64,000 bases of DNA from Diploscapter coronatus (taxonomy: Eukaryota; Nematoda; Chromadorea; Rhabditida; Rhabditidae), in assembly GCA_964036155.1 (NCBI GenBank), contig OZ038422.1, positions 69,339,201-69,403,200 on the forward strand, given 5' to 3'. Below the pieces are notes generated by a model. It saw nothing but the letters and a program-made list of their open reading frames with translations. It had not been told where the DNA came from and made no database searches. Shown here in pieces: positions 55,663 to 64,000 of this stretch. Made by a program: the position numbers and the translations under genes. How positions within the stretch are numbered: the first letter of the stretch is position 1; every line of letters starts with the position of its first letter.

Positions 55663-58600
55663 TCAGAAAAGGCTGTACTTCGGGTTCTGGTTGCTCATTG
55701 CAAATCCGATATTTTGGGCTCCAACACCATAAACATTACAGAACTGTCAAAAAGACTTGGGTTAATAACTATTTTTAATGCAATTTTACCTGTCTGATGA
55801 ATGGGTCACCGAGGATCCAGGATCTAAACAAAATTCGATAAGTATTGCATGTGTTCTTTAAATAATGTCCAGGAGATATCTATCATGTTCAACCTTCACT
55901 TTTTTTTTTCGAAAACTCGTTTTTCACACTTCAATTTAGTTTAATAATGAATAGATTAGGATATCCAAAGTCCTCGAGAATCATGGGTTTTATCAGCGAA
56001 GCAAAATTTCTCGCGGGCAGGTAATAAATATCCAACTTTTTAACTTTAACTAAGTTTAAACTACTTCCTAATTTTTTCTTTTCTAATTCCAACTTAACTT
56101 CAATTGTAATTTCAGTTGAGTTTCGATGAAATTGAGCTTGAGAATTTAACAAACCTTTGAGAGAAATTTCGATATTTAAGATACTTACGGACCAAAACCG
56201 AATGAGTTAAAGGGGAAGGCAGCGAGTAGACATGTGCTGTTGACTCCCGAAGGGACGATCTAAAGAGAATATCTTTTGCTCACTTGTAAATTTATATAGC
56301 ATCTTATCAGATAGGGGATTTTGAAACTTATAATCAAAAGGTAAAACTCAGGATGTTTTTGGACCTAATAATTTTAATTTCGATTCTGACTCTAAGAAGT
56401 GGATAATTTTCAATTTCAATCTTTCAAAGCTCAAATTGATGATCTTTATGCGAATTAGTCTACCATATTATTTGCTTGGATAGAGTAGGTGATGCTTCCG
56501 ATTGTCAGGTCCAAAGTGGGAACAGTGGCTTTGCAGTCGACCCAGAACACCTCGAAACATTTTGGTATTTTTTAAAATTATTTAATGGTATTATGTCAAC
56601 TTCATTTTCAGGGTCCCATGTGGCTCCAAATGCATTGCCAATTCCGTTCGCAACATCTTGTGGGGCTCCAATGAACGAAGTACCTCAAAATATCTTTGTC
56701 GCTATGCTCAGGGTGATAGTCTATCTTACCAGTATCAGAAATGACTTGCCAGCCCTTGGAATTGGAGTAGGATCCAGCCTTGACGGCGGCCATTTTGAAT
56801 TGGAAGTAGGTGGCCGAGGACAGAGGCACGGTATCGATCAATGGACCACAGTTCGTCGTGTCGAGACCTCCATACGTATATATACCTTAATTTTCTTAGT
56901 AAGAAACTTTTGAAGACATTCTTAGATACCTCCGGGCACATTGTTCTGATCTCCCTCATGCTCAAGGAATACGGTGAAAACAGGCTGATCTACGAGCTTC
57001 TGATTGATCGCGTTGATGAAGGGTGGGGTAATCTGATCGACGGCGATTGAGGTAAAGGCCAAACCTAAAATCGAAATTTATACCAGAAAAATTTGTGTTT
57101 GGTTTGTGTCTGGTAATAGCTAAAGAAAATATTGGCATAACTAAGATTCCATCAATTGGTTGGCCGGCGAAGAAGGCAGCGAGCGAAGTGGCTTGACCGA
57201 AGATCGTGTTAGGAACAGCCAGTTGTGGCTCGTTAATTCCACCGAACGTTATGGTGTCTTGTCCTATATGAATTCAAATTTGAGAGACGAACTCGGACAC
57301 GAACACAGGTCATATTTTACTGTGTCAGTGTTCAAGAAGGCATTCAATCGTTCTTACCTAAGAAGCCCTTAGCCGAGCCGGTGCCGTACGAAAATTCAAG
57401 CATTATTTTTTATAGCGAATTCATAAACTTACCTCGATAGTAAAACCCTTTCCATTAGTGACGTAAGTGCTGCTGGCATTGGACAGGAATTTGTTCTGAT
57501 TAGCGCACGAATTGACGGGATGACTCGGATCAGGCGTTCCGCAGCAGGCCTGATTGTCGCAGGCGAACTTAAGAAATATGTGTTTATCTTAGATTAGCTT
57601 TTTATATCCCAATGATAAAACTAGTCTCATTATGAAATCGCTTCGTACCTGGCAGACGACTGAAATTTGTAAAATTATTTTCAAAACTCTTAATTTTGGT
57701 TAACCTCCTTCGCAACTTGTCTGGAGGCAATTCATCGGCAGAGTGCCGCAGATTGAATCAGGAATCCAGAGATTTGCAGATCCAGTGTCTAAAGTACTCC
57801 GAGTAATCATTTTCAAAATGTCTAATTACTCACCCAAAATGACTTGAAATTGCTGCTGCGGTGTGCCTAAAATTGTGTTTTTCGCTTACGAACATCATTG
57901 AATTTTTATTTCTCTGAATTCGATTAATTCTGTATGCGTCACTTTATTCTGTGTATTGACGTTTAGGCTATATAACAAGAAATTATGAAAATTTGGTATA
58001 TTTCATCTCTTTGGCTTCGCATCTTTCCCTGAGAAAATACCGTTGAAGAAAATGTGAATGAAATTCTTTTTCATGGTCTCTAATCTGTGTTGACAACGAA
58101 AATTCAAGTTTTTCCTTCCTTTTCTACGCGCATTTGGAAGTGAAGATCGAAACTTCAATCTATTTGACCGTTACGATATTCAGATTATTTTTAGAAAATG
58201 CCTATCCATTCGCTTTCACCTCTCGCATTTTTCTTAAATGACGTGATGAATCTACATGCATTCATGAGATTATTAATTGTGCTGAAAGTTCGGATATTTG
58301 CTAATTCGCAGCCTGAATAGATTTAAAAATTTCACTTTCAGCTGATATGAGCATTATATGATTAATATTAAAATGATTAATAGAATTGGCCTATTTTTGA
58401 AAAAATGCGTATTATTGAAAGCTAATAAAAATTTAGGTTTCTTATTGCTAAATTTATATCAATCTAAGCGACAAACCGATGGTTATGTTCCCGACGTACG
58501 CCTCGTCTTCATAGTCGTTGACTTTCTGAGGCACAACGGCCCCACTCATGATCTTCTCCATGACGTATCTGTCCTGATGCTTTCTTTTCAGGTAGTTCTG

Positions 58601-58714
58601 CCATTTCCCTTCTCTCATCAACCTGTTCCTCAGAGGCTCGATTTTCCTCAGAGGAACTTGTACAACTGCAGCCAGCGAGAGCGACACCAATGCAAGGAGA
58701 AGAAGAACCCTCAT
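55663..58714 (-). CDS. Pepsin-family aspartic protease (ASP-1/cathepsin D-like), secreted
   Basis: Fourteen minus-strand exons: 58477-58714, 57834-57866, 57705-57788, 57649-57659, 57433-57567, 57358-57388, 57141-57263, 56930-57064, 56730-56885, 56601-56683, 56464-56550, 56189-56259, 55790-55823, 55663-55743; 433 residues. A signal peptide (MRVLLLLALVSLSLAA) and a basic propeptide precede the enzyme. Both catalytic motifs are present: DTGS (Asp91) and DTGT (Asp314), plus the flap YGTGSA (from 168) and WILGDPFIRQ near the end. A Cys-rich insert (ACDNQACCGTPD) resembles the nematode asp-1 group. Such enzymes digest protein in intestinal lysosomes or lumen. Exon 57649-57659 is an 11-nt microexon needed for phase. 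Two junctions are irregular: the acceptor at 57389 reads TTTTCG, and the donor after 57141 lacks a G. GATA sites cluster upstream. Confidence 0.9.
57649..57659 (-). other. 11-nt microexon of the aspartic protease gene
   Basis: TCGTCTGCCAG flanked by TTTCAG and GTACGA. The upstream exon ends with one leftover base and the downstream exon starts a codon, so exactly two bases plus whole codons are needed, which this segment supplies. It encodes V-V-C-Q across the junction. Confidence 0.75.
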
Positions 58715-59105
58715 CCTAAAACTGTGTTCAAATTTACCGTAACAAAATAGGATATTTCATATTTGCCTGAAAGTCCATGTTTTATTTAAAAATAGATGAT
58801 AATAACTAGGCAATTTTATGGAGAGATTTGATTCACACCAGGAATTGCACAAGAAGTTAATTGGGAAAATTAAACAGGGAAAAATGTTTCGAGTGAATTT
58901 TCCCAGTTCAAAAGACCCTAATGACCAATTATCAGCATTTTCCCCCATCAAAATCGAAGAAGAATAAAGACGAAGATGAACTTTATCTATTCCTGATCTA
59001 CATGTAAATTATGATGTGAGTACAAATGGAATGAGCTTCAGCTCAACAAGATGACAAAAAATCAAATTATGAAACGAAAAGAGTCCATTGGCCGTATAAT
59101 GGACC

Positions 59106-59223
59106 CTTATCGATAAGTGGATGAGACGATAAGCAAGGACAGAAATAATAGGAAGAGGCAGAAGCTGCTGAACCGGATGAATTGAAACTGATTGGAGGCT
59201 GCCGTTTGAATCGAACTGATAAG
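59106..59223 (-). promoter_or_regulatory. Cluster of GATA sites upstream of the aspartic protease
   Basis: CTTATCGATAAG (59106-59117) is a perfect palindrome carrying two GATA sites; GATAAG follows at 59128-59133 and ACTGATAAG at 59215-59223. They lie about 390-510 bases before the start codon. The last matches the extended site preferred by C. elegans ELT-2, the intestinal GATA factor. Intestinal expression is an inference. Confidence 0.5.
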
Positions 59224-60761
59224 GAATGTCTTGGACAGCGGAATTACAACTGAATGCTAATGTACAATGCTGATTGCAGAAAGGACTAAGAACCTCCAAT
59301 CAGGGCATCGACTGATGAAGGAAATAAGGATTTGCGTCATTCCAAAAGCTCACTTCGTGTTTATTGTACTTTTGATTGGCTATAATTCTTATGTGCAGTA
59401 GAGATCAAAAGTGTTGGAATAATGAATGATATTTGAAATTGCTGATTTTAAGCCTTTCCATGAATCAACCGAGGCGAAATTCTCTGAATTATTACGACTC
59501 GATATCACTCATAAAGGTGGACCGGAATCAAAATGAAAAAGAAATGCCGAATCGAAGAGACAAGAATGTCAGAATTTCTTCGACATTGGAATCCGTAACC
59601 ATGCTCTCATATTCATTAACGAAGAACGATTTCCTGCACAATGATTGCAAGGTGTTAGTGAGCGTGGCTAAAACGCTATACCATGTCGATTTGAAGCCCA
59701 TTTCAGCTTAGTTTTTGATTTTAAACTATTTTGTGCCTGTTTTTCTCTTGTTCATGACTATAAATGATTCCGTGACACTCTGAATCATGGCGCGCCTCTG
59801 TCTCTCTTCGTCAACGAACATGATAGAGTGGTAGCCAAGTGAATTTGTTCAAACATCGCGCTAGAATTTCCGGATAAGACAAAACTCGGAGCCTTAGGCT
59901 CTCCCCTGGTTATCTTCAAATCTAAAAAAAACAATAAATTAGAGAAAAATAGCAATTAAAGTGAGTATGAACGTTTTTCAATATCTTGTATTACTCCATA
60001 TTTTCGTACCCACTTTATACAGTAGCAATCAGTTTGGAATTCTATGAATGCTTTATGCAGCTTGGACCCTCTCACTTTCCATTCAATGATTTTAGAGGAT
60101 TAAGATTTGACAGTTTATTATAAGTTGTTGGCCTAAATATCTAATTCAAATTGTTACTCGTTAACTATAAGCCGGGAGCAAAGGCAGATGAAAATGGTAT
60201 TTCGAAATGTCTTTATAAAGAGGGAAAAGACCTCACGGGGAATACGGATGGATGATACGGTATAACGGAACGATAAGAAGATGGAAGGGGAATCGAAAGG
60301 TTGAGTTCGAATTGAGATATCAAAGTCTTAGCTCTCGGCGATTCACCAGAGAGTCGAGTACCAAGAACAAGGAAAGATGGATGCTGTTAGGAGAGATTTT
60401 GTTAGCCTGTTGGGGAGATAACAAGAGTAAACTTCTCTACAAACTTTATTAACCGCAAAAATGAAATACAATAAAAAATAACACAACTATTGCTGCTGGT
60501 GGTTTCTGTTAGAACTGCCGTTTCCTCCCCAAAAAAGAAGTGCAATTCGGGTCGAGTCCGCTCTCATTGATAATCACCCTTATCATGACGAATGCTCGCG
60601 CGGAGTGTTCTTATAAAAAGAAATAAAATTAATTTTAAAGGTTCGGAAAACAAACTAAGCAAAAGTTCAAAATTTACAAACAAAAAATAGCTTTCACACG
60701 TTTGAATCTCACTAGATAAAATTTAGGAATGATTTAACAGTTATTTGCCCGTATGAATGAG

Positions 60762-60767
60762 TTTATT
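60762..60767 (-). terminator. Candidate polyadenylation signal of the galactosyltransferase gene
   Basis: AATAAA on the minus strand starts one base after the stop codon, implying a very short 3' UTR. Another minus-strand AATAAA occurs near 60446 and may be the one used. Confidence 0.4.
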
Positions 60768-60768
60768 T

Positions 60769-63700
60769 TTAATTAAAGGAAAATTGTGAAAGCTGAGGAG
60801 ATTTGACGCGGTACAGAAGATCGTCGTAGATCCTTATTTCATCTGGAGTGAGGTGATGCATCGAAATGAGTTGTCGTGAAGCCCAATTATGACCCTGAAT
60901 AATTTTTATTTAGCAAAGTATGATATTCGACAGACAGCTGGTTGGAACTAATGTAAAATTGAATATTTTAGGAAAAATTGTTGTTGATTTTTACAAGGAA
61001 AAATCACGTATGAATTTATATAATCAGAATTAGATTGTTAAACTGGTTGAAATTCGAATCTTGCCTTATTTTCATTTCGATTAGAAACCATTATTTTAGT
61101 TATCTCATCATTGATGCTTGATGTTTAGTTAGAAATGTTCTTCAGCTGGATTGTTATTCTCAAGCATTTCAAATAAAATTCGATGTATCATGTACTTCAG
61201 TTTCTAACAGGTGTTTCTACTGTTGCGTATAAGCTCCGAAATAATTATGTTATTAAAAGTGAATATTGTCACACCTTCATTATTTGTTAATACTTCGAGT
61301 GATTACCTTCTTCGGAGGATAATAGTGCCAAGAGTCGCCGATCTTGGCGTGGAACATATCATCCGGTCGATAGGCGTTAAATCTGTTGGTCCCCGTTTCT
61401 TCGTCCAAAGTGTTCCTTGGGATGATGCCAATGTTGGCCAGGCATCTGTAATTCGAATTAATCATGCATCTCCGGATTTGGCTGCTTGACTGCGGCAGCA
61501 AACGGGTGGTCGAAAATACGCGCTTCTAATTGGGATGAAATGGAACGGAAGGAATGTTATCCGAAAGGTCTTTTGAACCGTGCATAATTGATCTGGTGAA
61601 CGATCCGAATATAAGAACCTGATCATGAATTTATTAAGCCTGTTTCATGGCTTAAATCTTCGACGATTTGAGTAGAATGGTGTCTAATTTTATTCGGATC
61701 GTTAACTATCAACCTCGGAAATTAACTGGATCAAATAGTCGATGAACAAGAAAAAAGCAAAGATCATGCTAAATTTTCATTGAAGTGGAAAAAACTTCAA
61801 AAATTTTCGAATCGCAAAACATCTATATTTTGGAGAAATAAGAACGCGAAGTTTATAATGTTGTTAGAGAAATAAATAAATTTTCTATAATTTGATGTTT
61901 CCTAACCTGCATAAAAATCAATTCTTCGTTTCAATTCGATATTTGATTTTTTAAAGATATAATTTACAAGATTAATTGGAGCGACATATTTTACTAATGT
62001 ATAAAATTTACGAGACTTTTCGGGTAAGAAGAATATATTTATATGAAGAGATGAAGAAGATTCGGCAGCAAGCATTTTGCTATGAGAAAATCATCAAAAT
62101 GTAAATACTTTCTAACCTCGCCATCCCTCGATCTTCATTTATATCGTCGGGGCAGATTGTCTTATTGTCGTAGGCCAAATCGATGAATCGTTTCACGGCT
62201 TCGTTTGACAGAATGTAGCCTGCACCGCTGTTGTGACCATATTTCTGCAAACCATATATCAGTTTATTTTTAACGACTCTTATACCAATTTTTCTCTAAT
62301 CGTGTATCCAAGATATTGAGGTTTGGTAGGGTCAAGTGTGTTTAGGTATTCCATTAGGTGCTCCATAATTATGTAAGTATCATCATCAGTCTGCAACTCG
62401 TTGTGTGATGAAATTTTACAAAACGTTATTTGTCTCTGCTAGAAAACAATGATCCTTGATTGATTTTACGTTCTATCGGAGACTAGAATGGTTATTTTTG
62501 AATGGCAACTTGAATATTGAATACAACAAAATTTGAAAACACAAGGAAATACAAATGATAAAAAGATAGATTTCTTCCATATCTAGACTTATTCTCCACT
62601 AGTCCAATAATTTGATTATCTTGTTATTTCATGTTTTGCTGTCATATTTTTTTAGTTTCCAAAATGTCATTTTGAATTAATATTTGAATGCGAAGATATT
62701 CATTTCTATCTAAGTCTCAAACATTATTTTAACAAACTACTTAGCTCACCTTCATATACCAATCAAAGCTATCTGAGATCTCTGTGTATGCATGATAAAA
62801 TGCCCATTTGGTTTTGAGAAACAAGTCCTAAATTCGAAAATAAACTTTTTGCCTAATTGGTGATGAATTACTTACTTCATAATTATCCGACATTCCAACG
62901 AATGCAGTCGAAAATGGCATGTCGCTGCGAAGCGGCTCTGACGAGAAGAACTCTCCGTGAGTGCAACGATTCAACCAAGTCTCGTTCACGGCATATGCCT
63001 GAGATGTAATTTGTTTTAATTGAATATTCAGCGTTTCGGTGATAATAGTTGATACTTTCATTTTACTGATTTTTATATGGAAAAGATGAAGTGACAAAAA
63101 AAATTCCATCCCTGGATCCATTGATCACCCGGCCTCTCCCCCAATACTCTTTAGGAAAAGCGTTTTTATACGCAGGGGCAGATCAACTATTGGCTGCTCA
63201 ATCTAACGCAACGAGTCTCATGGAACATTGCATAAAATGACAATCGTAAACGTTCCTCTTTCTACCCTAATGGTTTTATCCAATTATGTCAAAACATACT
63301 CTAGTTTCATGATTATCAGGTATTGTCATGACGAAGCAGAACAATGTTCCTTCTTTGGGAAGCTTTTGTGCCAGAAGTGAACGATTTATCAACGGTTTGT
63401 CTCTGAATATGGAAATTTTATCAAGAACTAATGGAAAATATACATACAGTGGTTTTCTGTTTGGAGGCTCTCTAAAGGAGGCATTGTGGAAAAACACGAA
63501 TAGGAAAATGCAGACGAAAACGACGAAGACGCAAGTCTTGTGGAATCGGAAACTGAAACAATAAGACTGAGTTTGATCTGAATTGTTAAAGAAGTACAGC
63601 CCCTTATTCTCGTCACTGGCACGTCATTGCTTACATTTTAGCCTAATTTTGTCTAACTTTTCCTGATTCTCAATAACGGTCTCCTATATCTCAACGGCTC

Positions 63701-63882
63701 TTTCTTATTTGTCAGCTTTTCTTACACTCCTTAGCTTCCCTATCCGTTGATAAGACAGTCGGTGATAAATATAGGAAGCTTTCAATGACATTTATAAATG
63801 TTGTGTTGGTAACATGCCTGCTATGAATAAATGAGACCCAAAAGGAAAATACAACTGACCTCATTTCAGTGAATTTGTCCAT
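60769..63882 (-). CDS. C1GALT1-type beta-1,3-galactosyltransferase
   Basis: Nine minus-strand exons: 63860-63882, 63448-63552, 63300-63402, 62876-62998, 62750-62827, 62286-62390, 62117-62244, 61307-61445, 60769-60894; 309 residues, in phase throughout. A short cytosolic tail is followed by one membrane anchor (CVFVVFVCIFLFVFF), the type II Golgi layout. Family features: LFCFVMTIPDNHETR, a WLNRC segment, FDWYMKTDDDTYIIMEHL with the metal-binding D-D-D, GHNSGAGYILS, and CPDDINEDRGMARCLAN. These match the core 1 (T-synthase) group, which adds galactose to GalNAc or related acceptors on mucin-type glycans. Nematodes carry many paralogues, some affecting surface coat and pathogen adhesion, so the exact acceptor is unknown. 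The start at 63880-63882 was chosen because its 23-nt exon splices in phase to the anchor exon. Confidence 0.93.
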
Positions 63883-64000
63883 CCAACTACATGCTTTGAG
63901 AACAGAGAACTTCCAATTTGAACTAAAATGCAAGCCACGAATAGAGGCCAGCAGTCTGGAGAATCGCAATGAATTCAGTCAATTGATGGCATACAGATTC
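63883..64000 (-). promoter_or_regulatory. Start of the galactosyltransferase 5' region
   Basis: Sequence upstream of the start codon to the window edge. The coding frame stays open upstream of the ATG to about 63969 without another ATG, so a longer first exon reaching past the window cannot be excluded. Confidence 0.35.

Larger units (their letters stand above)
58715..60768. other. Intergenic region upstream of the aspartic protease gene
   Basis: About 2 kb holding the protease promoter and the space before the galactosyltransferase 3' end. It contains the GATA cluster described separately and a TGATAA/TTATCA hairpin near 60570-60590. An 83-codon plus-strand ORF (59460-59711) has mixed, coding-like composition but no recognisable domain or splice context. 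No other feature was seen. Confidence 0.5.

Overview
The window is nuclear DNA from a nematode. The evidence is a CGH-1/DDX6-type helicase, nematode-style secreted protease genes, many very short introns (44-51 nt) with TTTTCAG-type acceptors, and a start exon preceded directly by a splice acceptor, as spliced-leader trans-splicing would give. The species cannot be named from the sequence. No complete transposon, rRNA, tRNA, CRISPR array or viral gene was recognised.

Layout. (1) 0.8-8.8 kb, plus strand: a RING-CH (MARCH-type) membrane ubiquitin ligase. (2) 11.2-26 kb, minus strand, probably reaching about 38 kb through a giant intron: a chromatin scaffold with ELM2, SANT and one C2H2 finger, of the SAEG-1/MIDEAS/TRERF1 class. 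Its long introns are full of low-complexity sequence that is mostly pyrimidine-rich on the transcribed sense strand. (3) 38.8-41.4 kb, plus strand: cgh-1, complete, with a pre-miRNA-like hairpin in intron 1 and a GC-AG intron. (4) 42.4-46.3 kb, minus strand: a cathepsin B-like cysteine protease lacking the His-His pair of the occluding loop. (5) 48.5-50.7 kb, plus strand: a secreted cysteine-rich protein resembling the CPG4 class. (6) 51.4-53.0 kb, plus strand: a secreted 2H phosphoesterase. (7) 53.2-55.6 kb, plus strand: a divergent poly(A)-polymerase/CCA-adding-head nucleotidyltransferase, closely spaced after the 2H gene. (8) 55.7-58.7 kb, minus strand: an ASP-1-like pepsin-family protease with an 11-nt microexon and two irregular splice sites. 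(9) 60.8-63.9 kb, minus strand: a C1GALT1-type galactosyltransferase with a type II membrane anchor.

Four consecutive genes, and possibly a fifth, between 42 and 59 kb encode secretory-pathway proteins (two proteases, a cysteine-rich protein, a 2H phosphoesterase and perhaps the nucleotidyltransferase). GATA-type sites lie upstream of both proteases, so intestinal expression is a reasonable inference. The neighbouring 2H phosphoesterase and nucleotidyltransferase are the most unusual combination here: two RNA-end-type enzyme folds side by side, at least one with an export signal.

Gene models were built by hand from splice signals, reading phase and family resemblance. Exon lengths sum to a multiple of three in every complete model except the large minus-strand chromatin gene, where one 3' junction and the 5' end stay unresolved.
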